Shown one piece after another: positions 35,208-47,666 of a stretch of 64,000 nt of DNA; the stretch's first letter is position 1, and every line of letters begins with the position of its first letter. Under the pieces are notes generated by a model. It saw only the letters and a program-made list of their open reading frames with translations. It was not told the origin of the DNA and did not search any database. The stretch covers positions 348,340,932-348,404,931 of the forward strand of contig JARYHS010008074.1 in the NCBI GenBank assembly GCA_031002005.1, given 5' to 3'. The position numbers and the translations under genes were made by a program. The stretch comes from Vandiemenella viatica (lineage: Eukaryota > Arthropoda > Insecta > Orthoptera > Morabidae).

Positions 35208-36842
35208 CTTTTAATTTTTTTTTTTTTTTTTTTTATGATTTATTGACCACAAGCACGCTTTCGTAACTGTAATCCTGTGATAGCGTCTGTGGTGACACGT
35301 TATTTCAACAAGATGTGATACTATCGTAACGTCTTCTGGCCATTTAGTCCAGCGCTTCAGGTGGTCAGCAGGCATAACATTAGTATTTGTTTCGTTAATA
35401 GATATTAAGGGTCTGTTCAATAAATAGTTAACTTTTAGTAACTTACTTCAAATTTCGTACCTGTGTTTCCATGGAAATTCGAAACATACTCTTAGATTTA
35501 CTATGTCCTAACTGATCAATACAGCGTCTAAAATAATAATATTCACATAGATTATAAAAAAATTATTCCGATGTAAGTTAGTGGACAGTAGAATTATTTT
35601 TGGCATTTTACTGGTTTTTGGGTTGAAAAGGGTTGAGAATCGTTTAGACAAGAGCGTACAAAACCAACAAGCAGTAAATTGCGCACAATTATAAGAAGTG
35701 TAATGAATATATTAAAATAAATATTTTGTTTACCGTTTGGAGAAACACTGAGTACTAATAGCATTGCGTTTCAGCAACATCTGAACCGGTACCAATGACA
35801 TTCATTCGTTCTTGTATATAATAATGCAGTAAGTTGTCTTAGAAACGATAAATGTTCTTAGAATACCAAGACAACCACAGCCATTGAGATAACCAAGCGC
35901 GCGTGTCTGCAGCCAACTGACACATGGTGCATGAGCAACTGCGTGTCACCGCAGCAAGCTTACACCTCAACCCAGACGCCATATAGATCCCACTTCAATT
36001 GTATAAACAGGAACAATGGGTTTGCGTTTGTTTTGAAGCTATGCAGCGGCAGCCGCCAGCGACTGACTAGACGGCGGCAGACTAGGCGCCAGCCGCGCAG
36101 TGGGCGCTTCCTGTGCCGCGACGGTCGCCCAGCGGTCCCGATACTGGGAGGTCATTAGCGAGCTCGATTTGATGATTCTTTTAATGTTAGAAGATCGGTA
36201 TAAAGCCCAAAACAACTGATCATTTGGTTATTGTTGCTCGAAAAAAATACACATCTCATTATTAAATAAACAAAAAATAACAACTACCAACCGAAAATCT
36301 TGGATCATTAACAATGGGGCTACGCAAATGTTAATGCGTCTTCTGTGTGAGACGCATTCACAGAATACTTTAACAGACATGCAGGTGTAGGCAATCATGT
36401 CGCAGAACTAATTACAGCTACTTTCTAATTGTATTATATTAAAATATATACATATGTTATTAAAAATTTTCACTTGTATTTATATGAATTCATAATATTA
36501 ATTTTATGTATGTTTTAACACGAATAGTGGGAACTTTCAGAAAATTTTACATTTTGCTATATCCGTTAGAATCAGTAAGACAATAAAAATACTAAATGAA
36601 GTTTTAATTGAAATCAACAACGCGAAGTAGATTGTAGATAATAAATTCTAGATGATCCGTGCGAAAATTTAGTAAAATGAATAGTAAGGTTAGGGGTTTG
36701 CTATAGGTTTAAAGAAGAACCGCCCCATTTGTTTCAAGTCGACGCCAGTGATGCAGTTTATTAATATCTCTGTGATATGTCCTACTGCTATCTAGTGGCT
36801 TGGCTCTGAACTGTCTCATACGCGTGACATTCACAGTTATTA
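35208..36842. other. Intergenic stretch with one GC-rich island
   Basis: AT-rich overall. At about 36040-36160 there is an abrupt GC-rich, CpG-containing patch (for example 'GCGCCAGCCGCGCAGTGGGC') without a recognisable gene. Nothing else supported. Confidence 0.4.
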
Positions 36843-37320
36843 CTTTTACCCTTTATGGGTCAAATTCTGAAAAAAATCGTTCTTAAGATATGATTTGACC
36901 ATAGCAGAGACTTTAATTTTTAATATAATAGCTCATTTATTTATTTCGAATAGATATCAAGGGAGACAAAGCGCTCATAATAATAATAATAAAACTTTAC
37001 AGAATTAATGATAATTTTGTCCTTTAAGGGTCGATTTCCGAAGAAAAAATCGTTTCTTAAAATAAGTTGTGACCACGGCGGGGACCTTTCTTTCAATTGA
37101 TACCTCCTTTATCCATATCGGTTAGATATCATGGAAGATAAATGGCTCGTGACACAAAAATGCGTTGTGGAAATATTGATACTTTTGCCCTTTAAGGGTA
37201 AAATTTTTTTTAAAAAACTACTTTCTTAAAATATGATATGATCAAATTGGATACCTTAATCTTTAGAATCATACCACATTTATCGATTTCGGTTAGATAC
37301 CAAGGTAAATAATGGCTTGT
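36843..37320 (+). repeat. Three tandem copies of a ~170-bp repeat
   Basis: 'CCTTTAAGGGT' or a close variant begins units near 36848, 37018 and 37187 (spacing 169-170 bp). Each unit also has a 'TTCTTAAAATATGAT'-like phrase and a 'TCGGTTAGATATCA'-like phrase. Copies are clearly diverged. A monomer of about 170 bp is nucleosome-sized and typical of satellites. It lies about 4.5 kb upstream of the hexamerin promoter. Confidence 0.7.
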
Positions 37321-39040
37321 TACCAAAAAACAACTTATAGAAATGCTATATATGATATAACAACAAATAACGCGAAAGCAATAAACAATATTAATAAAGT
37401 TGTTAGATAATATTGTATTTTTATTACCTGATCTTTCAGGGAATTCCACTATTTTTTTCCAAACATTGTCCTTCCCAGACTGGACAAAGTCATTAACACT
37501 CTAATTCCACCAATTTTTCATCCTCGCCCGCAGTAAATATATTTGGAATGTTCCGCTCACCTACTGTCTTTCAACATTTTCATTTGTATAAGAGTTTCAC
37601 TTGACAATGGCAGCAGAGAATTAGACCACCGAAACGTCGTGTTATACACACGTATTCACTCGGCGTTTCCCGAGAAAAATACATTTTCATTCATTCCGCT
37701 ATATCGTTTATCTACATAATAACAAGATAGAAGACATGATGTCGTCTTCAATTGAATGAACGGTCTTAACCCGGGATGGGCTGCATACTGATCCTGTTGG
37801 CATCTGGGTAAAACCTGGTCCATCAATATTATTTGGATGTTTAGAAAAAGTTACAGAAATCTAGTATTGAGTAAAAACATCTTGCAATCTTATTTATTTC
37901 GTCGGTAGCTCACTAATAATTATCTTTTAACGCGACAACTAAACTTAATTCTAAGTAAGTAAATTTTTTGTTCCAATAATCGTATGATTGTCTGCTATAC
38001 GTAATATATTACATTAAGAACTGATATTGTACAAGTTCCAACAAAAACATTTGAATGGTTGCTTCGCAGTCCTTTTTGATTCAATTAATTGTATGCTTTG
38101 TTCTTTATCTTAATAAATGCCTTCTTAAAAGTATACTCTCTCTGACAATAATATATTATAAATTTCGTATTCATTTTAGAGACGTTATCAAGTGATGATA
38201 AGTATTGCATATTGGTGTATTAATGTGTGTGAAACGTACTTATTCAAAATGAAATGGTTGAGATTGTCTTTGGTGAAGTGAGCTCTAGTTGTGTGTATGA
38301 ACTACTGTGCACTAAACCTGAAATAACTTCGTCATCAGCTACGTTTTACCATCTCAATTAGTTCAAAGATTTCAGTTATAAAGTAAATAGTTAGGGTTAT
38401 TGATAGTGAGACGAAATACAAACATTTCCGCTCCGTAGAGCTGCGCAAATCGCATATTCTTAGTGGCTAATGCTCATTTCTTTTTCACTATTTTTTTGAT
38501 TTAGAAAAAAGCTGAAAGCTTGATAATTAGATTAAATACAGCAAATAGTAATTAAACTTTTAGGTATATCTAATTTAACATCTCAAATTTCATGTATAAC
38601 TAAAAAAAAAGAAGGATCAAACGTTATATATGCAGATTGTTGCTAAGACAAATTTAGATTTTTGTTTTGTCTGAAATATATATATATAAAAAGATTTTAC
38701 ATGTCCTAATATGTATTTATTAATTATTTCAGTCTTAAATATAATATTTTCTTAATCACTTATTCAGTCTTAATTACAATAGTTTCGTATTTACATATTT
38801 CTAAAAATATTAAAATAGCAACTTGTTAGGAAAAATAATTTAAGTATTTAATTAAAGTATTTTTATCTACTTATTTTCTCTGATCCAATTTAACAAAAAC
38901 ATAATATAGACATTATTAGACTACATTATCAAATAAATTTAAGGTCGTTGAGAAGGTGCTAGAAGTATTTGGAAAAAATCATGACCGGAAAGTGTGGCAC
39001 CTTTCACAGGCACGTTGCGAAAAGGTTTGGTTGTAGTTGG
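37321..39040. other. Very AT-rich intergenic stretch
   Basis: No supported gene. Near 37617-37655 a 'CCGAAACGTCGTG' string with a preceding hairpin-like segment resembles the hammerhead-like strings elsewhere in the window, but the CTGATGA part is absent. Confidence 0.3.
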
Positions 39041-39048
39041 TGTAAGAC

Positions 39049-40250
39049 AGGAATGGGGAACCAATGACACGCGTGCCGCTGATGGCACGTGGCAAATAAT
39101 TTGGGAACGGCGTTAATTAAATAGCTACCTAATTGATACAAGTAATTTATTTTATTTTCTACATAATTTAAGAATCTAGTAACAAAGTTCATAGTGAAAG
39201 AAACTATCGTTGCCGGAACGACTACAGATTGCGCAAAAGAGTTGGATTTTGAGGGAATTTTCTGACCGATCGGACTGAGTGAGCTAACAGAGGCGGCTGG
39301 AGGGACGTTAAGCTAACTCACTCACTTGTTTTTGTTGATGACGTTGATTGCTTAAAAAAAATTTTTTTTAAAAAAATCGTTAACACAGCTGCTTGTTTGA
39401 GTTTGAATTATATTAACAACTATTCAACATGGTTAATTTGGCAAAAAAAAAGTGTAAGGCAAGTGTAATAGAGAATTTCAGCCTTGGTGGACTGAGAAAT
39501 ATGGCATGATCAATAAAGGTGTAAAGCGGTGAGTATTTTATGGTATGTAGAACACTATCTGTAAAACGGCACGATGAAACTAATCACAAATCTCTTTGGA
39601 AACAAAACAATTATCGTTATATTAGATGTCATTCGTGCTTTTGAGGCCAAACTGCATGTTGTGAAAATTATTGTTGCCCATGATTACAAATATTTCCGAA
39701 ATTTAAAAAAAAAATCACTAGAGATTTTGATTAACACGAAAATCTAGACCAATTAAAATTCACTGAAATCTTCAGTAATTAATACTTCAATAGAAGAATA
39801 TTCATCAAAATTTTCTCAGCTCAAAGAATTATCGGAAACATTCAAGTTTATTATGTATCCTGATGTGACTTCACCTGATAAACTGAACTTGTATTAATCC
39901 GATTGGTTAAAATTGAACAAATGGAAAATGCATCTGTCTGAGTGCCAGTGTAGTTCAACATGGACTCAAAAATTCGTTGAAAAGAGGAAGGAGTTGAAAT
40001 CAAACGAATTAGCAAGACTAACAAGCAAAGTGAGTATAAATGTCAATACCATAATTATGGAAACTTAGAATTCAATTCCAAACACATTTAAGTAGCTGAC
40101 TTTTACTATCTTAACAATATTTCACTTTCCTATGCCCGTGAGTCATCATTTTCAGAAATTAATAACATTAAGGACTCATTTCGAAACTATTCGTCAGAAG
40201 ACTACACTTCAGCTTGCATTCTGCTAAAAGTAACAAAGTATTAACCTAAT
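39049..40250 (+). pseudogene. hAT-superfamily transposase fossil (ZBED/GTF2IRD2-like)
   Basis: Starts with a hAT/Charlie-type terminus, 'CAGGAATGGGGAACC' at 39049. From about 39429 a decayed frame gives 'MVNLAKKKCKASV', a 'WTEKYGMINKG'-like BED-finger region and 'LSVKRHDETNHKSLW'. Near the 3' end a frame reads 'SFSEINNIKDSFRNYSSE' followed by 'ACILLKVTKY', the conserved C-terminal dimerisation region of hAT transposases. The catalytic centre is mostly deleted and there are many stops. A matching right terminus was not found. Long dead. Confidence 0.6.
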
Positions 40251-40482
40251 ATAAGTATGGCATCTAATTTGCAACAACAGAAGTCGCACTAGTTTCATCT
40301 ACTTAAATAAACATAAAATTGGTGTTATTACTGCTTAATATAAAATAAAATTTACATCTCTTGTTGCAAACATAAAGTTTTAAGGTGATAGTATTAAGTT
40401 TTATTTATTTTCCCATTAATCCCTACGTCATGATTGTTTGATAGTACGTCATGGCTTCATTCAACATTTCTTTAGAAAAATG

Positions 40483-41480
40483 GCACGTGTATCAATAAAG
40501 GTTCGCCATCTCTGGTGTAAGAAGTGGTTTCATTGGGCATATAGGGAAGAGGAAACATGGGAAATAAATGAGGCTCTCCCATCGTTTGGTTCACTTTGTC
40601 TTAGGTATGAAACGATGAGGGTGAAACGATAAGGGAGTTACGTGAAAGTATCCGTATTCTTGAGGCTCGTCCTGTGGAGGCTCAGCCTATGGAGGCATGG
40701 CGAGAGATGACTCCGCCCGCTGAGGCTTAACCTGTGGGGGCTAAGCCTGTAGAGGTTTAGCCTATGGAGGCTCAGCCAGTGGGGGCTAAGCCTGTCGAGG
40801 CTCATGCTATAGAGGCAGAAAGTAGAGATATTGAGTTGGAGGACGTTGAGAAGGATGGGTTGGAGCTAGTAACGGGTCGTAGGAGATATGATTAATGGGA
40901 TGAAGAAGCCAGACACTTGTGTTGACCTGTTGCCAGTGTCAGGAGGAGAGAAGGCTCATGTATATTTAGGAGTAGGTAAGATGCGGCAGGCCTTTAGGAA
41001 TAAGGGCGTGCAGGGCAAGAATGGGAAAAAAACAGGTTCTGCTACTAGGTAGTAGCCATGGGACAGGTGTAGGCACTCTTCTGCAGGATCACTTAGGCAC
41101 AGATTACCAGGTCACATGTTTTTTCAAACCTAGTGCAACATTACGTCAGGTAACAAAGGAGTTTCACTAAGGACGTTAGAGTAGTTATAGTGGGAGGTGC
41201 AGGGAATAGTATTGATAGAAACGCGAGTAATAGTATAGAGAGTGACCTGAGGAAGATGGTGAAGGAGGCACAGCATACTAGGGTGGAGCTCATGCAGGTC
41301 CTAAGTCACCATGACCGGCCACAATTAAACTATGCTGAGAGGCAGGTAAATGTGGAAAGGGAAGTGCTACTTGGGAAAGGCACTAATCTTGGGGGTTGTG
41401 CCTGTGAACACCATTTGCAGATCTGGTTTCGCTAGGCATGGTCTACACCTAAATAGTATGTGAAAGGGGGTACTTTCTGA
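40483..41480 (+). pseudogene. CR1-like ORF1 remnant (PHD finger, minisatellite, esterase-like)
   Basis: From ATG at 40480-40482: a Cys-rich PHD-like start, then a degenerate in-frame minisatellite (40660-40830) of roughly 18-bp units coding for Pro-Met/Val-Glu-Ala-Gln-like repeats, then an SGNH-type block 'VLLLGSSHG' near 41035 and a final 'GGAGNSIDRN' stretch at 41200. Several frameshifts and stops. Confidence 0.55.
40660..40830 (+). repeat. Minisatellite within LINE ORF1
   Basis: About nine imperfect units of 'GAGGCTCAGCCTATG'-type sequence (15-18 bp), with alternation of GTGGAGG and GTGGGGG. It encodes a Pro/Glu/Ala-rich linker where the frame is open. Confidence 0.6.
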
Positions 41481-41481
41481 G

Positions 41482-43325
41482 TTGTTCACTAAAGTGATAA
41501 AGGAGCCCATTTACAGTGATGATGGGGTCAGGACTGAGCCTTTTTTTAGGTTAGGGGCTGCTGGTGAAGGGATAGAAACAGATGATCAAAGTAATACTGA
41601 TTGCAGATCCACGATGAGAAAGATCATAGATATTAAAGAAATAGGTGAAGTTGCTGAAACAATAATTGGCTGGGGTAAAACTGGGAAAGAGGAGATAAAT
41701 GCTGAAAATATAAAGCCGGTAATAAGGATGTTAATGGTAAACTGTAGAAGTATAATGAACAAAGTAATCGAATTTGCAAACTTAATAGAGATTAACGAAC
41801 CACAAATAATAATTGGGGTAGAGAGTTGGTTAAAAGAAGACGTACTAGACAGTGAGGTTTTTCCTGATGGTTACAGAGTGTACCGCAGAGATAGAGGAGC
41901 AATTGGTGGAGGAGTCTTCATACAAGTTAGCAAAAACTACCACAGTTCACTGGCGTTCATAGATCAAGACCATGATTTACTTGGGGTAGATTTCTGGGGC
42001 AAAAAAAGAAAAAAATCAGGATGTTGGCTGCTTACCGCAGTGGAAGAATGACAGATGAAGATTGGGCAATTGGGGAGAAATTAACTTCATACTTATAGCT
42101 CAGAGGTGAGAATGGAATGGTCATTATTGGTGGTGATTTCAACTTACCAGGTCTAAATTGGGTAGGAAATAAGATTAGTAACACAAGGAAACAGAGATTT
42201 GCGAGTACCATAATAAGAGAAGGGAGGATTTACACAAATGGTAGAGCAGAACGCTAGGGGAAAAAAATAATTTGGATACATTCCTAATAAATATGCCTCC
42301 TTCAAAAGGCCATGGCCTAATTCCTTCCCGTTCCTTATCCCAGTCTCATCCCGCCTCTCCGATGATCAAGTAACCGAAGGAATATGTGATCATGAAGCAG
42401 TTCTGATGGATATTAGGGGATTCAGTGAACCATCAGCCAAAAGGGGAAAATATGTACAATAATAAAAAGGCACAAATTTCGAATTTAAATAGATATTTCA
42501 TAGAACATTTCAGGAAATGGAAGGAAGGCACAAGTACAGTAGAGTCAAGGTGGGAAGAGTTCAAGAAGATAATTAGAAAGGGGGAAGAAAAATTTATTCC
42601 AAAACAGAAAATAAGGATAAGCAGAGAATCTGTGTGCTATAATAGGGAGGTGAGGAGGTTAAAGAGGTTGGTAAGAAGAGAACATTACAGAGTTAGGAGA
42701 CAGCAAGGTAGTAGGGAATATTTAAAACAACTAAACAAGGACTTAATAATAGCTAAGAAGAAGGCTAAAGATGGGTATATTGTCAGAGCAGGGGGACCAT
42801 TGGCTGACGCACCTATAAATTTCTATGCCTATGTTAGAAACTGAGGGAAGGGAGGGTGTCGAGACGCTTTTAGATAAGGATGAAGAATAATTTACTGAGG
42901 ATTTGAAAAAGGCATAGATTTTAAGTAACTTCTTTGGTGAAAAGCATTAGGGAAAATGAATCAGAAACGGGAGGTTCTAAATCGGAGAACGAGCTTGAAA
43001 ATACAATTAAAAATGAGCAGACCAAAAAATTTGAAATTCATTCTGTGGATATCATGAAGGAACTAAGAAAGCCGAAAAATCATCATGGCTGGTGTAGATA
43101 ATATTTGTACAGATGTCTTAAAGATGGCCAGATGAGGCATTGTACCTTTTCTTGAAATATTATTTAAATTGACTCTGGATACTAATTGCTTACCAGAGTA
43201 TTGGGAAAGTGCGATAGTGGTGCCGGTACATAAAGGAGAGGTGAGAAATAGAGTCGAAAATTATAGGCCAATCAGTTTGCGATCAGTGGTAGGTAAATTA
43301 ATGGAGAGATTGATATGCAACCACA
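41482..43325 (+). pseudogene. CR1-like ORF2 remnant: APE endonuclease and N-terminal RT
   Basis: The open frame 41482-42051 reaches the endonuclease start ('LMVNCRSIMNKVIEFANLIE', 'GVESWLKEDVLDSEVFPDGY', 'GGGVFIQVSKN'). After a frame change, 'GGDFNLPGLNW' and 'GICDHEAVLMDI' give the remaining catalytic motifs. 42425-42844 is the EN-RT linker and 43169-43325 the first RT motif. A family-A SINE fragment replaces about 70 bp at 42291-42365. Multiple frame breaks; inactive. Confidence 0.7.
42291..42365 (+). mobile_element. Family-A SINE body fragment inside LINE copy A
   Basis: 'CCTTCAAAAGGCCATGGCC' through 'CCCGCCTCTCCGATGATC' matches the 3' body of the family-A SINEs. It lacks head and A tail and sits between endonuclease motifs of the LINE, where copy B has ordinary LINE sequence. 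Confidence 0.6.
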
Positions 43326-43550
43326 TCTTCTTTATATATATAAAAATCTCGCGTCACGATGTTTGTCCGAGATGAACTCCGAAACTACTTAAGTGATTTT
43401 GATGAAATTTGGCTTACTGTGTGTAATTTGGTACAACTTAAAAGATAGGATAGTTTTTATCTCGATTATTGACCTTAATATTTATTATTGGGAATTAAAT
43501 GTTCATTTAATGTTTGTCATAGGACAATTAATTGAAAGTGCCGTAACTGT

Positions 43551-43740
43551 GAGCGTTCTGATGGCTCAGTGATTATAGCGTCTGATTGGAGATCAAAAGA
43601 TCCGTGGTTCGAATCCCTGTGCAGACGGGGATTTTTATACGCACTTAACTCGGCCTCCAGATCCGGCGCAAGGGTGGAATGCACAACCAATAGAAACCCT
43701 TTCGCCAGGTCACTACGACCACACGAAATTATTATTATAG
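43551..43740 (+). mobile_element. tRNA-derived SINE (family B) in the Helitron 5' region
   Basis: Head 'GAGCGTTCTGATGGCTCAGT', B box 'TGGTTCGAATCCC', 3' part 'GGGTGGAATGCACAACC' and 'AGGTCACTACGACCACACG', ending in an ATTATTATTAT tail. The central part is shorter than in the 44530 copy. Confidence 0.75.
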
Positions 43741-44529
43741 TTCCATAGGTTTCTAACATATAGCGATGTATTAATTTATCGATACAACACTTGGTTATCT
43801 AGGTTGGGTAACCATCCAGTAGATGGCGTAGTGTTTCGATTTATTTATGTTCCAGTCTACTGCACGTCATATGTGTTTATGTATGACATAACCCAGTTTC
43901 GTGAATTGTTTATGTAGTAGCACTTTTATAATTGTGCTGTGTATTGTGTTGTGTATCGTTTGGGTGTTATTACATTTAATGACAAAGTAATTACACACAT
44001 GAATATAACATTGACGAAAACGTTGCAATAACTTCAAAAACATGTAAGTATTTGTTGCTTGCTTCTCATTTTCTTCTTCTTTTCGTTATGGTCAACTAGG
44101 GACTACCTATCAATTTCAATTCTTCCCCTGTTGTTTTTTTCTTTCTTCCTCTCCAGTACTCCTTCATTATTGCACTGTGTTTTCTCATTGTCTCTTCAGA
44201 CCATTTTTCACCCGTTTTCTTCTCCTCTCTACCTTGGAATCCTGCTATATTCGAAATTATTTTTTCTTTCCTTACTGTTCACTGATATTATTTCGTTTAA
44301 AATCTTTCTTAACCTCTTGAATCCTTAGCCTGGTGTCATTCATGCGATAGATGTGTAGAAAAAATATCATTCTTCTTTTTTCTGGCTGATTCTGTTATTT
44401 TTTCAATGGTATGATATATTTGCTCATTAGTTCGTATCTTCCATTGTACTGTATTTTTCAATGGATCCAAAATTTTCCTTATAATTCTCCATTCCAATAC
44501 TCCAAGCTTATCCAATTTCTAATTTAATA

Positions 44530-44816
44530 GCGAGTGGTCTGGTGCCTCAGAGGTTAAGGCATTTGACTGGAGATCGAAAGGTCCCCGGTTCGAATCCATG
44601 TCTCGGCGGGGAATTTAACCTCTGGCACAGCTACCTGTATAATGTGAAGTACGAAAGAATGCTTCCGTGGTCGGGATTCCATGTAAAACTGAAGGTCTCC
44701 TGTACCCGGCGGAGTTTCCGGGTTAGGTTAAGGCGGCGACGACAGGGGTGGAATGCGCAGCTGACAGAAGCCCTGTCATCAGGTCATTACGACCACACGG
44801 AATTATAATTATAATT
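44530..44816 (+). mobile_element. tRNA-derived SINE (family B), full length, TSD ATTTAATA
   Basis: Flanked by ATTTAATA at 44522-44529 and 44817-44824. Head 'CCTCAGAGGTTAAGGCATTT' and B box 'CGGTTCGAATCC', then the family body ending 'GGTCATTACGACCACACGG' and an AATTATAATTATAATT tail. At 287 bp this is the best reference copy of family B in the window. Confidence 0.85.
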
Positions 44817-46107
44817 ATTTAATATCAGGCATTTACTTGCATAGAGGCATTCCGGTTTCAGCACTGTATTATATTGTCTTATTTTAAGGCTTTTAGAAAG
44901 TCACTTTTGTTGTAATTCAACTATTTTTATTGTTGCAATTGTAAATTTCAGTGAAATGCCGCCAAAAAAATTTAACCTCAACAATCCGTGTAGCAGAGAG
45001 GCACGACGCAAACGTGTTGAGAGGACTCATCAATCAGCAGAACAAATCGCGGCAAGTAACGAAGCTCAAAGAATCAGGACAGCAGAGCGTCATATGCAAG
45101 AATCTCAAGAACAGCGTGATGAACGTCTGCGACAGAATATATCGAGAACAAGAGTGGCACGAGAACAGCACATCGCTACATTTAGAGAAAGAGATCGAGA
45201 GAGACAGCAAATCAGTCGTGCATTAACACGTGTATCATTTGTTCGTCTTGCATTGATTACTCTGCACATTCTAAAATTGCAATCGATGCAATGGACAAAG
45301 TATGCCAATACTGTCAGGCGTTGAAATTCCGCAATGAAGCAGCCGGCATGTGTTGTGCATCAGGAAAAGTTGTGTTATTACCATTTCCCACTCCCCCAGA
45401 ACCTTTGCAATCAATTCTTGCTGGCGAATCAAACGATTCGAAATTGTTTCTGCGCAAGACACGCAAATTCAATTCCTGCTTCCAGATGACGTCTTTTGCA
45501 GCAACCAAAATTTGTGATTTCACATCTGATGGACGACATTTTGAAACTACATTCAGAATACAAGGCCAGGTGTTACATGAGATTGGGTCGTTGATGCCGA
45601 TCGATGCCTGATGATGTCCCGAAGTTTCTCCAAATATATTTTATGGGAAGTTGTGTAGAACGCGTGACAACTCGGTGCCAGTATGATTTCATCGAACAAG
45701 CAGAAGAGAGAGAAATTGTGGAATTGTTGGAATTTTTTTGTAAAATAATAATCAACTTATTCAATTGTTTAAAAGAGTTTCGCCACAATTAAAAAATGAC
45801 AACTATCAAATTGTTATCAGAGCTGACAAATTACCATCAGGAGAACACGCTGGCAGGTTCAACGCATCAACTGTAGATGAAGTTGCTGTTATTATAGTTG
45901 GTGATCCAATTGACAATAGAGCCATTAAAATCTCACGTCAAGATAGCACTGTTCGGATTTACTCCGTTCGTATGACGTACTCCAGTATCCACTGGTATTC
46001 TGGAAAGGGCAGGATGAATATCACATTAACATCAAACAGTGAGATCCAGTTACTGGTAAAATAATGTTCAACTATTTAATTCCTTATTTTATTAATACAG
46101 TAGACCT

Positions 46108-46745
46108 TGTAATAAGTCGCGTTCCCAAAGCGAGGCTGTGTGCACCTATCGAGGGAGGGCTATTTTTCGGCGAGCGGAAGCCGCGAGCCCGTTCGTTAAA
46201 CCACCCGCTGCGCTGTTGACAATAACAGCAGGGAAAGCCAACCTACAGACAATAGTGACCCGCCACTCGGATATTCTTGTATCCTGTTGCATGGATTGCT
46301 GCTCGGAGGGGGGAGTGGAGACGAGACTGCTGGACTGTGTGTGGAACTGAGTGGACGTGTGGTCGGTCTACCGCCATCCTCTGAGCGTCTGAGGTGCGGA
46401 TAACGTCGCCGGCAGTGCACACGGTAAAGTGATTCAGACAATGCGACATGGTTGCAACATATCAAGAGCCCGAAAAATACCCCTGAGAAGCCAGAGACTT
46501 GTTTGAGAAAGCCAACTGAGCTAGCCATCAGCAAATCAATTCACATGTAAAATTGGATGTCTTTCAATTTGTAGAATAAATTCATGTCTTTTGTTACCCA
46601 TCTTTCATATTCTTGTAACCCCTGAGACATGTCATGTGCGAGGCTTAATATTGATATATTGATAGAGAAAGATAGAAATGTTTCAATTGCTGACGCCATA
46701 CAGGGTGTCTAAAAGTAAAGCCCCCCCCCAAAAGAGATTATTACA
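46108..46745 (+). repeat. 5' LTR of the nested retroelement
   Basis: 638 bp with TG...CA ends and an AATAAA poly(A) signal at 46575-46580. It ends in a C-run followed by 'AAAAGAGATTATTACA'. Its partner is 51093-51732. Confidence 0.9.
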
Positions 46746-47666
46746 TATGGGGCGCCAACCTGCGGCCCGACTGTTTTGATATGTTGCAAACAAGTCGTAG
46801 TATTGAGTAGAACTCTCTGTGTTTTCAGCATTTTCCTGTGTGGTTGTAACAGCAGCAATCCAGCATGTACAATAATTATTTATGTCATGTGTAATGCTTG
46901 TATATTGTAACAGCTAGGATGTGTAAGGACGATAAAGACGCAGTAACAGGCTGTACATGTGTGTTACATTGAAGAACTGTTTGTTGATGTATATTGAAAT
47001 ATGTCATGTTGTGTTGTCCGAGTGTGGGAGTTGATCGATGAATGATTGCTAGCACATGTGTGATACACTGAAGAACTGTTTATCAGTTGACTCCACATAT
47101 GTTATCTCGTTATCTATGTATTTTCTTTAGGATAATGGTGTTTTTGTTGTGAAATTTAGTTATGAAAGCAGAGTTTTCAATGTCTGACGGTGGGAATAGA
47201 GAGATATAATATATATCGAAGTTACATTGATGTGACCTATGTTGATTTTCATGCATATGGTTGACATTATTTGGAAAATGTCATGTTCATTGTGTCATAC
47301 TGCGGTAGAATTGGAGTTAAGGATGTCTGGTGGTCAACAAAAAAAATGTGATAGCTGATATATATGTGGGTTTTAAGATATTTGTTGATGTTCGCATTTG
47401 TTTCGGTGCTTAGACAATTGGATTTTGGTAGTGCTGTCCTGTTCTGTAAGTTCAGTTTTTCATGCCTGGCGGTCCGACCATCGTTGTAGTTGGTATATGT
47501 GCTTTATGCTAATGGATAGTGTGTTGGTGTTTTATTGTTTGACGGTATTTATTGGAGATTTTATGATGTGGTTGTTGTCCTGTTGTGGAAGTAAAATTAA
47601 TGTCAGACAGATCAGCGTTGCAAGTCTCATGTGTTCTCAATTGATGGAGATAACACATAAGTTAAC

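Larger units (their letters stand above)
40483..43325 (+). mobile_element. CR1-like non-LTR retrotransposon, copy A (cut by Helitron)
   Basis: The plus-strand element has ORF1 remnants (PHD-like 'WCKKWFHWAY' near 40515; esterase-like 'VLLLGSSHGTGVGTLLQ' near 41035). It then has an ORF2 with APE endonuclease (about 41725-42420) and the N-terminal part of the RT (43169-43325, 'ENYRPISLRSVVGKLMERLI'). PHD plus SGNH-esterase ORF1 is a known CR1-clade arrangement. It ends abruptly at 43325 where the Helitron begins. The RT fingers, palm and 3' tail are missing. Copy B of the same family is at 53209-55826 on the opposite strand. Confidence 0.75.

Noticed and set aside
36843..37320. Second LTR or direct-repeat retroelement
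   Set aside because: Three adjacent diverged units with no interior between them indicate tandem repetition, not LTRs.
46196..46534. Minus-strand frames within both LTRs (also 51131-51517)
   Set aside because: They are duplicated only because the LTR is duplicated; no domain is seen, and LTRs do not normally code here.
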